A DNA stretch of 64,000 nucleotides, from positions 62,500 through 126,499 of the forward strand of contig NZ_LMPC01000030.1 in NCBI RefSeq assembly GCF_001423745.1. Reading direction: 5' to 3'. Below the pieces are notes generated by a model. That model worked only from the letters and a program-made list of their open reading frames with translations. It was not told where the DNA came from and did not search any database. Below, piece after piece: positions 39,903 through 49,285 of this stretch (its first letter is position 1; the number at the start of each line of letters is the position of its first letter). A program made the translations under genes and the position numbers. The stretch comes from Arthrobacter sp. Leaf337. Its GTDB lineage: Bacteria > Actinomycetota > Actinomycetes > Actinomycetales > Micrococcaceae.

Positions 39903-41539
39903 TTCTGGCCCTCCGGCTGCGCGCCTTCCGGCTGCGGGACCGCAGGTTCAGGCTGCGCGATCGGGGGCACGGGAGCGTTTTCGCCCAGCACCGCCTGGAT
40001 GTAGGAGGACCTGTCCAGCATGTCCACGGCCGACTGGTCCGCCACCCTGAAGAGCGGCCCGGCGAAGACGGTGAGCGCCACGCCGAATGCAACGAGCCCC
40101 AGGGTTGATCCCACCATGGTCCGCGGCAGGAGCGTGACGTTGCGTTTGCCCGCACGGTCGCCGGTGTCGGAGTCCTCGGGGGCCGCCAGCAGCACGGGGT
40201 CGGGGTTCTCTGCGTCCTCGGGCTTGCGCCAGAATGCGCGGTTCCATACACGGGCGACGGCCAGGAGCGTCAGCAGGCTGGTCACGACGCCTCCTACCAC
40301 CAGGGCGTAGGCCAGCGGGGTGCCGAGCTGCACGCCGGCCTGCAGCAGCCCGAGCTTGCCCAGGAAGCCGGAGAACGGCGGGATTCCGGCCAGGTTCATG
40401 GCGGGTATGAAGAACAGCAGGGCCAAGATCGGGGACAGCTTGGCCAGGCCGGCCACCCGGTCGATCGACGAGCTTCCGCCGCGGCGTTCGATCAGGCCCG
40501 TGACCAGGAACAGGCTGGTCTGGATGGTGATGTGGTGGGCCACGTAGAACACCGCCGCGCCGAGCCCTGCCACGGAGGACATGGCAAGCCCGAACACCAT
40601 GTAGCCGATGTGGCTCACCAGGGTGAATGAGAGCAGACGCTTGATATCGCTCTGCGCCAGGGCACCCAGGATTCCCACCACCATGGTCAGCAGCGCAGCC
40701 ACCATCAGCGGGGTGTTCAGCGAGTCCCCCGGGAAGAGGAGCGTCTCGGTGCGCACCATCGCGTAAACGCCCACCTTGGTCAGCAAGCCGGCGAACACGG
40801 CCGTGACGGGGGCCGGCGCGGTGGGGTACGAGTCAGGCAGCCAGAAGGACAGCGGGAAGACGGCCGCCTTAATGCCGAAGGCCACCAACAGCATCACGTG
40901 CAGCAGCATCCGCGTCCCGGAGTCCAGGTCTGCGAGCTTGATGGCCAGGTCCGCCATGTTGATGGTTCCGGTGGCCCCGTAAATCATGGCGATGGCGATC
41001 AGGAACAGGACGGACGACACCACGGAGACCACCACGTAGGTCACGCCGGCGCGGATGCGGGGGCCCGTTCCGCCGAGCGTCATCAGCACGTAGCTTGCCG
41101 TCAGCAGGATCTCGAACCCCACGTAGAGGTTGAAGAGGTCCCCGGACAGGAACGCGTTGGACACCCCGGCCACCAGGATCAGGTAGGTGGGGTGGAAGAT
41201 AGAGAGCGGTGCGTCCTGGTCGCCGTCGGCCATGCCCTGGCCGGTGGCGTACACCAGCACGGCGAGGCTGACCGTGGAGGAGACCACCAGCATCAGGGAC
41301 GAGAACTGGTCCACCACCATCACGATGCCCCACGGCGGCAGCCAGCCGCCGATGTTGACGGCAGCCGTTCCGCCGTCCCAGACGGAGGCCAGCAGCACAC
41401 ACTCCAGGAGGAGGGTCAGCGCGAGCAGCGTAATGCTGACGGCCCGCTGGGCCCGCGAGTGCCGGATCAGCACGAAGGTCAGGGCGGCGCCGAGGATGGG
41501 AAGTACGACGGCGAGCGGGGCAAAGCTTGCGATGTTCAC
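39899..41539 (-). CDS. mnhD: Mrp antiporter subunit D
   Basis: A 546-residue, 14-helix membrane protein related to NuoM/N. The MnhD core includes FNLYVGFEILLTASYVLMTLGGT, AVFPLSFWLPDSYPTAPAPVTAVFAGLLTKVGVYAMVRTETLLFP and the later HHITIQTSLFLVTGLIERRGG. Charged residues in these helices form the proton path in the homologues. An Ala/Pro/Glu tail with PAVPQPEG repeats ends the protein. It starts with GTG and overlaps mnhC by four bases. Confidence 0.93.
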   Translation of the reverse strand: MNIASFAPLAVVLPILGAALTFVLIRHSRAQRAVSITLLALTLLLECVLLASVWDGGTAAVNIGGWLPPWGIVMVVDQFSSLMLVVSSTVSLAVLVYATGQGMADGDQDAPLSIFHPTYLILVAGVSNAFLSGDLFNLYVGFEILLTASYVLMTLGGTGPRIRAGVTYVVVSVVSSVLFLIAIAMIYGATGTINMADLAIKLADLDSGTRMLLHVMLLVAFGIKAAVFPLSFWLPDSYPTAPAPVTAVFAGLLTKVGVYAMVRTETLLFPGDSLNTPLMVAALLTMVVGILGALAQSDIKRLLSFTLVSHIGYMVFGLAMSSVAGLGAAVFYVAHHITIQTSLFLVTGLIERRGGSSSIDRVAGLAKLSPILALLFFIPAMNLAGIPPFSGFLGKLGLLQAGVQLGTPLAYALVVGGVVTSLLTLLAVARVWNRAFWRKPEDAENPDPVLLAAPEDSDTGDRAGKRNVTLLPRTMVGSTLGLVAFGVALTVFAGPLFRVADQSAVDMLDRSSYIQAVLGENAPVPPIAQPEPAVPQPEGAQPEGQK

Positions 41540-42123
41540 TTCACGCCTCCTTCCGGGCCGGGGGTCACGTTTTGGGAGCCGGGCTGTTCTTCCGCGGCGG
41601 CGTCCTTGGCCCGGATCCGGTGGTCGCCCGCCTTCACGGTCGCGCCACCGTCCTCGGAGCCGGAAACGCCCGAGTCGGAAATCCCCCGGCCGTCGGAGCC
41701 GATCATGGTCAGCGGAAACTCGGAAGTCTCGACCGGAATCTCGGAGTCGTCCTCGGCATCGAAGCTGGGGGTTTCGGCGACGCGGATGTCTTCGACGTCG
41801 TCCTGGATCTCATCGCGGCGGGCCAGCACCCAGGTCCGGTAGATGATGCCCAGCATGAACGCGGTCACGGCGAAGGAGATCACGATCGAGGTCAGGATCA
41901 GTGCCTGCGGGAGGGGGTCGTTGTAGTCGCGGGGGTCCGTGTCCTTGCTGAACATGGGCGCCAGGCCGGCGTAGCCGCCGGTGGCGAGGATCAGCAGGTT
42001 GGTGGCGTTGGCCAAAAGCATCAGGCCCAGCAGCACCCTGGTGAGGCTGCGTTCCATGATCAGGTAGATGCCGCAGGCATAGAGCGCGCCCATGACCGTC
42101 AGCAGTGTCAGGTTGACGCTCAT
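41536..42123 (-). CDS. mnhC: Mrp antiporter subunit C with acidic tail
   Basis: A 195-residue protein. Residues 1-115 are the NuoK-like MnhC domain (VMGALYACGIYLIMERSLTRVLLGLMLLANATNLLIL...DPLPQALILTSIVISFAVTAFMLGIIYRTW). About 80 residues of mostly acidic and Gly/Ser-rich sequence follow, absent in typical MnhC of about 115 residues. The gene overlaps mnhA (ATGA) and mnhD. Confidence 0.92.
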   Translation of the reverse strand: MSVNLTLLTVMGALYACGIYLIMERSLTRVLLGLMLLANATNLLILATGGYAGLAPMFSKDTDPRDYNDPLPQALILTSIVISFAVTAFMLGIIYRTWVLARRDEIQDDVEDIRVAETPSFDAEDDSEIPVETSEFPLTMIGSDGRGISDSGVSGSEDGGATVKAGDHRIRAKDAAAEEQPGSQNVTPGPEGGVK

Positions 42124-45100
42124 GCCTTCCCCCTCCCGGTGGTTTCGGCGGGAACGCCTTCGGGTTCCTGCCCTTCGGTCTCGCCGGCCGGGTTTTCTTC
42201 AAAATGTTCATCGATTTCGGCGCCCAGGCTGCGCAGCACGTCCAGCACCAGTCCCACCACCACGATGTAGACGCCGATGTCGAAAATAGTGGAGGTGACG
42301 AACTTGATGTCGCCGAACACCGGCAGCCACAGTTCGATGATGGCGCTCTGGAACACCTGCCCGCCCAGCAGCAGCGGCACCACCCCGGAGGCCGCGGCCG
42401 TGGCCAGACCGATGCCCAGGAGCGTTCCCGCGCCCACCGGGGTGGCCTCGCGCAGTTCGAAGCGGCCGCCGGCAAGGTACCGGATGGTCAGGGCTAGTCC
42501 GGCCGTCAGCCCGCCGGCGAAGCCGCCGCCGGGCAGGTTGTGGCCGGCCAGCAGCAGGTAGATGGAGAAGACGATCATCGAGTGGAACACCAGGCGCGTC
42601 ACCACTTCGAAGATGATGGAGCGGCGCTCGGGAGCCATGGTGCGCCCGGCCACCAGCCAGGCGTCCCGGGTGGATGCGGCGAATTTGCGGCTCAGCGCCA
42701 GTGCCGCGCTGTCCCGGGAACTTTGCCCTGCGTGGGACCGGCGGCCCACTGTCCCCTCGGCCACCGAGGACGAGGCGCGGAGTCCGTCGCCGCGTCCCTT
42801 CACGAAGATGAGGCTGGCCACGCCGGTGGCGGCCAGCGCCAGCACGGAGATCTCCCCGAAGGTGTCCCACGCCCGGATGTCCACCAGGGTGACGTTAACG
42901 ATGTTCAGTCCGCCGCCGCCCTCATAGGCCAGCCGCGGGAACTCCAGCGCGACGGGCGTCGCAACCCGGGCACCCATGGCGTAGATGGCCACGAAGATCA
43001 TGGTGATTCCGAACGCCACCCCGATGATCACGCGGATCACCCGGTACTTGCCGCCGGTGCGGTCGCGGAGCTCGGCCGGCAGGCTGCGCATGGCCAGGAC
43101 GAACGCCACCAGGATGATGGTTTCCACCAGCATCTGGGTCAGCGCGAGGTCCGGCGCCCCCTGCAGTGCGAACATCAGGGCGATGCCGTAGCCGGTCACG
43201 GAGACCATCAGCACCGCAAGGAACCGCTTGTTGGCCCGGACAGCCGCCAGCGCCCCGATCACGATGCCGGCGCCGGCCACCAGCTGCAGCGGCGAATTGG
43301 GATCGATAAAGTACAGTCCCTCCGGCAGCGGCTTGCCGGCAATGAGCAGCGCGGTCAGCGGAAGTGCGAAGGCCACGGTGAGGATGACGGAGAGGTAGAA
43401 GAACAGCGAACCACGCTGCGTGCGTCCCGTGACCCAGACGGCAACGTCGTCCAGGGCGCCGATCGTCATCTGGTAGGCCCGGTCGCCGTCCACCCACGCC
43501 GGCACCCGGCCCTGGGCGCGGGCAACGATGCCGCGGCCGTAGAACATGGCGATGCCGAACGCGAACGTGAGGGCCGTCAGGCCCAGCGCTGGAGTAAGTC
43601 CGTGCCACAGTGCAAGGTGACCGGCGGCGCTTGCCGGGTCGCCGCCGTCGTGCACGAACTCCGCAGCGTACGGCTGGATCCACCCGTCCACCGGCGCCGG
43701 CCACAGGCCGTAAACGATGGTGAGCAGGCTCAGCAGGGCCGGGGCGGCGAGGAAGGACGGCTTGATGGCCTTGAACGGTGTGGGCTCGATGCCCGGCTTC
43801 GAGGCGAAGGCACCCCACATGAACCGCGCGCTGTAGGCGAAGGTGAGGATGGAGCCCAGGACCAGCCCTGCCAGGACCACCGGCCCCCAGGCGCCGGGTC
43901 CGGAGGGATCCGTTGAGGTGCCGTAATGCACGAACGCCTCGAACACCGATTCCTTCGCCACGAACCCTGCCAGCGGCGGGATGCCTGCCATTGAGGCGGC
44001 ACCGATGGCTGCGACAACCGCCAGTGCACGGGAGGACTTGTAGACGCCGGACAGCTTGCGGAGGTCACGGGTTCCGGACTGGTGGTCGATGATACCCACC
44101 ACCAGGAACAGGGTGGCTTTGAAAAGTCCGTGGGCCAGGAGCAGGGCCAGCCCGGCCAGCGCGGCGTCCGGCTTGCCGAGGCCCACCACCATGGTGAGGA
44201 AACCCAGCTGGCTGATCGTGCCGTAGGCAAGGATGAGCTTGATGTCGGTCTGCCGGAGCGCGCGGTATCCGCCCACCAGCATGGTGGCCAGGCCCAGCCC
44301 CAGCACCATGGGCAGCCAGTAGGCCGTTTCCGCAAACCCCGGCGCCAGGCGCGCCACGAGGTAGACGCCGGCCTTCACCATGGCCGCGGCGTGGAGGTAG
44401 GCACTCACCGGAGTGGGCGCCGCCATGGCTCCGGGGAGCCAGAAATGGAACGGGATCAGTGCGGATTTCGTCACGGCACCGATGAGGATAAGCACGACGG
44501 CGGCGGCCACGGCTCCCGCTGCCGGCCCGGTGGCCAGCCCGGGAGCCTGTTCCAGGATGGACGAGATCCGGTAGGTTCCGGCGCTGAAGCCCAGGATGAT
44601 GAGGCCAACCAGCATGGCCAGGCCGCCCGCCGTGGTGACCATCAGGGCCTGCAGGGCCGAGCGCCTGGCGGAGAGCCTGGTGCGGGCGTAGCCGATCAGC
44701 AGGTAGGACAGGACGGTGGTGAGTTCCCAGAAGATGAACATCAGGAGCAGGTCATCGGCCGTGACCAGGCCGAACATCGCCCCGGCAAACGCCAGGAGCT
44801 GGGCGCCGAAGCCGCCGAGGTCGCTGTCCTTGTTCTTGAAGTAGCGGGCGCAGTACACCAGCACCAGGGCACCCACGCCGAGCACCAGCAGGGACATGAT
44901 CCAGGCCAGCGGGTCCATCCGGAACGCGAGCTCGATCTTGAGCTCAGGAATCCAGGGAAGGAGCTCGGTGACGGCGCTGCCCGTGGAGGAGGCTGCCTCC
45001 TGGCCGGCCGCGCCCTGGTATACGGCGCCGTGCTGGAAGAGGAGCCAGACGAACGAGCCCGCGGGAACCGCAGCCAGCGCATAGAACGAGTTCCTGCGGA

Positions 45101-45164
45101 ATTTCCTGAAGAGAAACGGCGCCACAGCGGCCACCGCGAAATGCACGGCAAGGACTGTGATCAC
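42120..45164 (-). CDS. mnhA: Mrp antiporter fused subunit A-B
   Basis: A 1014-residue membrane protein. Residues 1-770 are the NuoL-like MnhA subunit (LLLMFIFWELTTVLSYLLIGYAR, ALIPFHFWLPGAMAAPTPVSAYLHAAAMVKAGVYL). The MnhA C-terminal part follows (TQMLVETIILVAFVLAMR), and residues about 845-1000 are an MnhB domain (LLLAGHNLPGGGFAGGLTAGLALTIRYLAGG). No separate mnhB gene exists, so the two subunits are made as one chain. Start GTG 45164 follows GGAG. The operon order is A(B)-C-D-E-F-G and all junctions overlap. The complex exports Na+ in exchange for protons. Confidence 0.93.
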   Translation of the reverse strand: MITVLAVHFAVAAVAPFLFRKFRRNSFYALAAVPAGSFVWLLFQHGAVYQGAAGQEAASSTGSAVTELLPWIPELKIELAFRMDPLAWIMSLLVLGVGALVLVYCARYFKNKDSDLGGFGAQLLAFAGAMFGLVTADDLLLMFIFWELTTVLSYLLIGYARTRLSARRSALQALMVTTAGGLAMLVGLIILGFSAGTYRISSILEQAPGLATGPAAGAVAAAVVLILIGAVTKSALIPFHFWLPGAMAAPTPVSAYLHAAAMVKAGVYLVARLAPGFAETAYWLPMVLGLGLATMLVGGYRALRQTDIKLILAYGTISQLGFLTMVVGLGKPDAALAGLALLLAHGLFKATLFLVVGIIDHQSGTRDLRKLSGVYKSSRALAVVAAIGAASMAGIPPLAGFVAKESVFEAFVHYGTSTDPSGPGAWGPVVLAGLVLGSILTFAYSARFMWGAFASKPGIEPTPFKAIKPSFLAAPALLSLLTIVYGLWPAPVDGWIQPYAAEFVHDGGDPASAAGHLALWHGLTPALGLTALTFAFGIAMFYGRGIVARAQGRVPAWVDGDRAYQMTIGALDDVAVWVTGRTQRGSLFFYLSVILTVAFALPLTALLIAGKPLPEGLYFIDPNSPLQLVAGAGIVIGALAAVRANKRFLAVLMVSVTGYGIALMFALQGAPDLALTQMLVETIILVAFVLAMRSLPAELRDRTGGKYRVIRVIIGVAFGITMIFVAIYAMGARVATPVALEFPRLAYEGGGGLNIVNVTLVDIRAWDTFGEISVLALAATGVASLIFVKGRGDGLRASSSVAEGTVGRRSHAGQSSRDSAALALSRKFAASTRDAWLVAGRTMAPERRSIIFEVVTRLVFHSMIVFSIYLLLAGHNLPGGGFAGGLTAGLALTIRYLAGGRFELREATPVGAGTLLGIGLATAAASGVVPLLLGGQVFQSAIIELWLPVFGDIKFVTSTIFDIGVYIVVVGLVLDVLRSLGAEIDEHFEENPAGETEGQEPEGVPAETTGRGKA

Positions 45165-45294
45165 AGGTATCTCCGCAACGTCAGGATTTCGATTGTCAAA
45201 AGTTGGAGCAGGCGGTCATACGTCAGGTTCGGTGCAGACAGTTTATCAAGCGGATGCAAACACTTTTGCCAGCGACCCGACCGCCGGGCAGCGG

Positions 45295-45316
45295 ATTCCC
45301 CGTGACGCCGGGGAAT
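45295..45316. repeat. Perfect 8-bp inverted repeat upstream of mnhA and the MFS gene
   Basis: Arms ATTCCCCG and CGGGGAAT flank TGACGC in the 204-base divergent region. No T run follows. It could be an operator for either flanking gene or a hairpin in the leader of the plus-strand MFS mRNA. Confidence 0.5.
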
Positions 45317-45368
45317 TTCCACCGCCCCTTCACTCGCCGTTTAGCTAGGGGCGGATAGCATTCAGCCT

Positions 45369-46772
45369 ATGAACCCCGTCACCGCCTCAGCGGCTACGCA
45401 CCCCCCGTCCGAGCTGGAGTCCGGAACACTGGCCACCAGCAAGGGCAAGGTCCTCGCCTGGGCCGCCTGGGACTGGGGTTCTGCCGCCTTCAACGCCGTG
45501 ATGACCACCTTCGTGTTCACGGTGTACCTGACGTCCAAAGCGTTCGGCGGCGAGGACCAGGCCTCGGCCGTGCTGGGCGGTGCCCTGGCGATCGCGGGCG
45601 CAGCCATCGCCGTCCTGGCGCCCGTAACCGGCCAGCGTTCGGACACCGGCGGCCGCCGGAAGATGTGGCTGGGACTCAACACGGCCGCCGTCACGGTCCT
45701 GACCGGATTGTGCTTCTTTGTCTTTCCGCGGCCGGAATTCCTCCTGCTGGGCGTCACGCTCATCGCCCTCGGCAACGTCTTCTTCGAATTTGCCGGGGTG
45801 AACTACAACGCCATGCTGGCGCAGATTTCCACCCCCAGGAACATCGGCAAGGTCAGCGGCTTCGGCTGGGGCATGGGCTACCTGGGCGGCATCGTCGCGC
45901 TGCTGATCGTGCTGCAGCTGTTCGTCCAGCCCAGCTTCGCGTGGTTCGGGGCCTCCACCGAGGACAGCCTCAACATCCGCCTCGTTGCCGTGTTCTCAGC
46001 CCTCTGGTTCTTCATCTTTGCGCTGCCCGTGCTGTTCGCGGTGCCGGAGCTGCCCCGGCAGCAGCAGGCCGCGAAGCTGGGGTTCCTGGCCTCCTACGGG
46101 CTGCTGGTTCGCCGCATCAAGGCGATCTACCGCACCAGTCCGCACACCATCTTCTTCCTCCTCGCCAGCGCCATCTTCCGGGACGGGCTGGCCGCCGTCT
46201 TCACGTTCGGCGGGATCATCGCGGCGGGAACTTTCGGCTTCGAACTGAAGGAAGTCATTTTCTTCGCGATCTTCGGCAACATCGTGGCCGCGGTGGGAGC
46301 CATGATCGGCGGCTTCCTGGACGACCGCATCGGGCCGAAAGCCGTCATCATCGGTTCGCTCGTCGGACTGCTGATTGCAGGCACCGTCATCCTGGTCCTG
46401 GGCTACGGCAGCTATGTCTTCTTCGGGCAGGCCTGGGCAGGCACCACCACCTTCTGGGTGTTCGGGCTCTTCCTCTGCCTCTTCGTGGGTCCGGCCCAGT
46501 CCTCCTCGCGCGCCTACCTTGCCCGGCTGGCGCCGCATGGCGAATCCGGGGAGCTCTTCGGCCTCTACGCCACCACCGGCCGGGCAGTCAGCTTCCTGGC
46601 GCCGACGCTCTTCACCCTGTGCATCGCCGTGGCCTCGCCGCTCGTGGCGCCGGGGGAAGCCCAGCGCTGGGGCATCCTCGGCATCATGGTGGTGCTGCTG
46701 GCGGGGCTGCTGGTGCTGCTGCCGGTCAAGCCGCCGGGGAAGGTGGAAATCGCGGTGGTTCCCGCGGCCTGA
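45369..46772 (+). CDS. MFS transporter, UMF1/Atg22-like
   Basis: A 467-residue protein with about 12 helices. The opening AWAAWDWGSAAFNAVMTTFVFTVYLT and the loop GQRSDTGGRRKMWLGLNTAAV are typical of the UMF1/Atg22-like MFS branch, as is GKVSGFGWGMGYLGGIVALLIVL. The substrate is unknown; related fungal proteins export amino acids from vacuoles. It is divergent from mnhA, so the two may share a promoter region. Confidence 0.85.
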   Translation: MNPVTASAATHPPSELESGTLATSKGKVLAWAAWDWGSAAFNAVMTTFVFTVYLTSKAFGGEDQASAVLGGALAIAGAAIAVLAPVTGQRSDTGGRRKMWLGLNTAAVTVLTGLCFFVFPRPEFLLLGVTLIALGNVFFEFAGVNYNAMLAQISTPRNIGKVSGFGWGMGYLGGIVALLIVLQLFVQPSFAWFGASTEDSLNIRLVAVFSALWFFIFALPVLFAVPELPRQQQAAKLGFLASYGLLVRRIKAIYRTSPHTIFFLLASAIFRDGLAAVFTFGGIIAAGTFGFELKEVIFFAIFGNIVAAVGAMIGGFLDDRIGPKAVIIGSLVGLLIAGTVILVLGYGSYVFFGQAWAGTTTFWVFGLFLCLFVGPAQSSSRAYLARLAPHGESGELFGLYATTGRAVSFLAPTLFTLCIAVASPLVAPGEAQRWGILGIMVVLLAGLLVLLPVKPPGKVEIAVVPAA

Positions 46773-46836
46773 GCAGGCAGCGGGGAATTCGCCGTTTCGG
46801 CCCTCCAACGCCCTCTGCGCGGACTAGGCTGGTGCC

Positions 46837-47319
46837 ATGAACGTGGATGAGACAGACCTCCCTGGCCTTGGCAGGCGCAAGGATTTCATGACCGCTTCGG
46901 GACGCCGGATCGGCGTGGTGGAGTACCGCGAAGGGCAAACCGAACTGATCGTTTCCACCTGGGACGATCCGGACACATGCCAGGCGTCCATTCCCCTGAC
47001 CGCCGACGAAGCCGCGGCCCTCGGCAACCTGCTGGGCGGGCAGCGGCTGGCGATGCAACTCTCCGAAGAGCACCGCGAAATCCCCGGGATCGTCACACGC
47101 CAGTTCTCCATTGCCGGAGACTCGCCGTTCCATAACCAGCCCATGGGCAAGGCCTGCATCCGCACCCGCAGCGGCGTCTCCATAGTCGCCATCATGCGGG
47201 AAGGCGAGGTGGTCCCCTCCCCCGGACCCGACGTCGTCCTTCACCCGGGTGACCTGCTCGTGGCTGTGGGAACGCAAGAAGGCCTAGATACGGCGGCCGA
47301 TATCCTGCGCAACGGCTGA
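46837..47319 (+). CDS. Antiporter regulatory subunit (KhtT-like, RCK_C)
   Basis: A 160-residue soluble protein. The C-terminal half is a TrkA-C/RCK_C domain (SIAGDSPFHNQPMGKACIRTRSGVSIVAIMREGEVVPSPGPDVVLHPGDLLVAVGTQEGL), which binds a nucleotide or other ligand. The N-terminal half resembles KhtT. It ends five bases before the antiporter gene, so it is its regulatory partner, gating K+/H+ exchange. Confidence 0.87.
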   Translation: MNVDETDLPGLGRRKDFMTASGRRIGVVEYREGQTELIVSTWDDPDTCQASIPLTADEAAALGNLLGGQRLAMQLSEEHREIPGIVTRQFSIAGDSPFHNQPMGKACIRTRSGVSIVAIMREGEVVPSPGPDVVLHPGDLLVAVGTQEGLDTAADILRNG

Positions 47320-47324
47320 GCGGC

Positions 47325-48515
47325 ATGGACCCGCTCGCGCTAACCCTCATCGAACTGGGGGCCGTCGTGTTCTGCCTTGGCCTGCTGGCCAGGCTGGCCG
47401 GGCGGATCGGGATGTCCCCCATTCCCCTGTACCTGGTGGGCGGGCTGTTTTTCGGGGCCGGCGGCCTGGTCAAACTCGAAGGCATGCACGAATTCGCACA
47501 TCTTTCGAGCGAGATCGGCGTCATCCTCCTGCTGCTTATGCTCGGATTGGAATATACGGCGGCGGAGCTGGTTACGGGGCTGCGCCGGTCGTGGCAGGCC
47601 GGCGTCCTGGACCTCGTGCTGAACTTCATTCCCGGGGCAGCCCTGGCCGTCCTGCTCGGGTGGGGTTTGGTGGGAGCCATGGTGATGGGCGGCGTCACGT
47701 ACATCTCCTCCTCCGGCATCGCAGCGAAGGTGATCACGGACCTCGGCCGGATCGGTAACCGCGAAACCCCGGTGGTGCTCTCCATCCTGGTCTTCGAGGA
47801 CCTGGCAATGGCCGTGTACCTACCCATCCTCACGGCCACCCTCGCCGGAGTCAGCTTCCTGGTGGGACTCCAGACCGTGGGGATTTCACTGGCCGTGGTC
47901 ACGGTGGTGCTGGTGGTGGCCCTCCGGCACGGACACCATGTGTCCAAGGCAGTGCACAGCGAGAATTCCGAGGTGTTCCTGCTGAACCTCCTCGGCGCCG
48001 CGCTCCTGGTTGCCGGCCTCGCCGCTGCCATGCAGGTCTCGGCCGCAGTGGGGGCGTTCATGCTGGGCATCGCCATCTCCGGGGCCACGGCGCACAGCGC
48101 AACCCGGATCCTGGAGCCGCTGCGGGACTTGTTCGCCGCCATCTTCTTCGTGGTCTTTGGCCTCAATACCGACCCCACGTCCATCCCGCCGGTTCTGGGC
48201 TGGGCTCTGATCCTGGCGGTCCTCACGGCCGGCACCAAGATGATCACGGGAGTCTGGGCCGCCAAGCGGGCTGGAATTGCCCTGCCGGGCCGTTTCCGCG
48301 CAGGGGCCGCACTGATTGCCCGCGGCGAGTTCTCCATCGTCATCGCCGGCCTGGCGGTAGCGTCCGGCGTAGTGCCGCACGACCTCGCCGCACTGGCCAC
48401 GGCCTACGTGCTCATCATGGCCATCATGGGACCGCTGGCGGCACGCTACGTGGAGCCCGTGGTTAAGATGCTGCGCCGCCCGGCAAAACCGCGGCCGGCC
48501 GCCCGCCCCATCTGA
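47325..48515 (+). CDS. CPA2 cation:proton antiporter (KhtU/KefB-like)
   Basis: A 396-residue membrane protein with about 12 helices. CPA2 features include PIPLYLVGGLFFGAGGL, the paired helices LLLLMLGLEYT, GGVTYISSSGIAAKVITDLGRIGNRETPVVLSILVFEDLAMAVYLP with the conserved acidic residues, and RGEFSIVIAGLA. Together with the KhtT-like subunit it forms a K+(or Na+)/H+ antiporter. The stop codon TGA lies inside the first copy of the 32-bp-period repeat. Confidence 0.88.
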   Translation: MDPLALTLIELGAVVFCLGLLARLAGRIGMSPIPLYLVGGLFFGAGGLVKLEGMHEFAHLSSEIGVILLLLMLGLEYTAAELVTGLRRSWQAGVLDLVLNFIPGAALAVLLGWGLVGAMVMGGVTYISSSGIAAKVITDLGRIGNRETPVVLSILVFEDLAMAVYLPILTATLAGVSFLVGLQTVGISLAVVTVVLVVALRHGHHVSKAVHSENSEVFLLNLLGAALLVAGLAAAMQVSAAVGAFMLGIAISGATAHSATRILEPLRDLFAAIFFVVFGLNTDPTSIPPVLGWALILAVLTAGTKMITGVWAAKRAGIALPGRFRAGAALIARGEFSIVIAGLAVASGVVPHDLAALATAYVLIMAIMGPLAARYVEPVVKMLRRPAKPRPAARPI

Positions 48516-48558
48516 CGCTCTCTCAGATCCTGCCGCCTTCCCGGCGACGCTCTCTCAG
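48514..48558. repeat. Two cores of the 32-bp-period repeat (khtU/dcd 3' ends)
   Basis: GACGCTCTCTCAG occurs at 48514-48526 and 48546-48558, again exactly 32 bases apart. The first copy includes the last two bases of the antiporter stop codon (TGACGCTC). On the minus strand the second contains the dcd stop (cTGAGAGAGCGTC). Both cores are followed by AT. Confidence 0.9.
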
Positions 48559-49130
48559 ATCTCGGTGCGGTGGAAGTTCAGGTAGCTGCGGCTGGCGGTG
48601 GGGCCGCGCTGGCCCTGGTAGCGGTTGCCATACTCACCGGAGCCGTAGGGGAATTCCGCGGCCGAGCTCAGCCTGAAGAAGCACAACTGGCCGATTTTCA
48701 TGCCTGGCCACAGCTTGATGGGCAGCGTTGCCATGTTGGAAAGCTCCAGCGTGACATGCCCGGAGAACCCGGGATCGATGAACCCTGCCGTGGAGTGCGT
48801 CAGCAGCCCCAGCCGGCCCAGCGAAGACTTTCCCTCAAGGCGTGCCGCAATATCGTCCGGCAGCGTGACGGTCTCATAGGTGGAGCCGAGCACGAACTCA
48901 CCCGGATGGAGGATGAACGGCTCTCCCGCGTCTACTTCCACCAGCCGCGTCAGCTCAGGCTGGTCCTCGGCGGGGTCGATGTGCGCGTACTTGTGGTTGT
49001 CGAACAACCGGAAAAACCGGTCAATCCGGACGTCCACGGAGGACGGCTGGACCATCACCGGGTCATACGGGTCCAGGACAATCCGTTGGGAATCAATTTC
49101 GGCACGAATATCGCGGTCAGAGATCAGCAC
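48555..49130 (-). CDS. dcd: dCTP deaminase
   Basis: A 191-residue trimeric deaminase, the usual length for Dcd. Hallmarks are SSVDVRIDRFFRLFDN, LEGKSSLGRLGLLTHSTAGFIDPGFSGHVTLELSN and LPIKLWPGMKIGQLCFFRL. The catalytic glutamate of the HSTAGFIDPGFxGxxTLE motif is present. The sequence is close to the Mycobacterium bifunctional dCTP deaminase/dUTPase, which converts dCTP straight to dUMP. Start GTG 49130 gives the exact family length; an upstream ATG at 49151 would add seven residues. Confidence 0.93.
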   Translation of the reverse strand: MLISDRDIRAEIDSQRIVLDPYDPVMVQPSSVDVRIDRFFRLFDNHKYAHIDPAEDQPELTRLVEVDAGEPFILHPGEFVLGSTYETVTLPDDIAARLEGKSSLGRLGLLTHSTAGFIDPGFSGHVTLELSNMATLPIKLWPGMKIGQLCFFRLSSAAEFPYGSGEYGNRYQGQRGPTASRSYLNFHRTEI

Positions 49131-49285
49131 ACTCAAAAATACCGCATCCATTGCCGCCCCCGTTTTGCAGCGTTACTGTTGCTGCTGTTACGAAATGTCA
49201 TCGTCGATACAGAATGAGGTTGATGTTGCGGCTGTGACGGTGCACCTCCCCCTGAACGGGCGGCACCAAAGGATCTGGGGTTGGC

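Noticed and set aside
42540..45305. Long plus-strand frames opposite mnhA (42540-43916 and 44082-45305)
   Set aside because: They lie antisense to a well-conserved membrane protein and have a charged, low-complexity translation.
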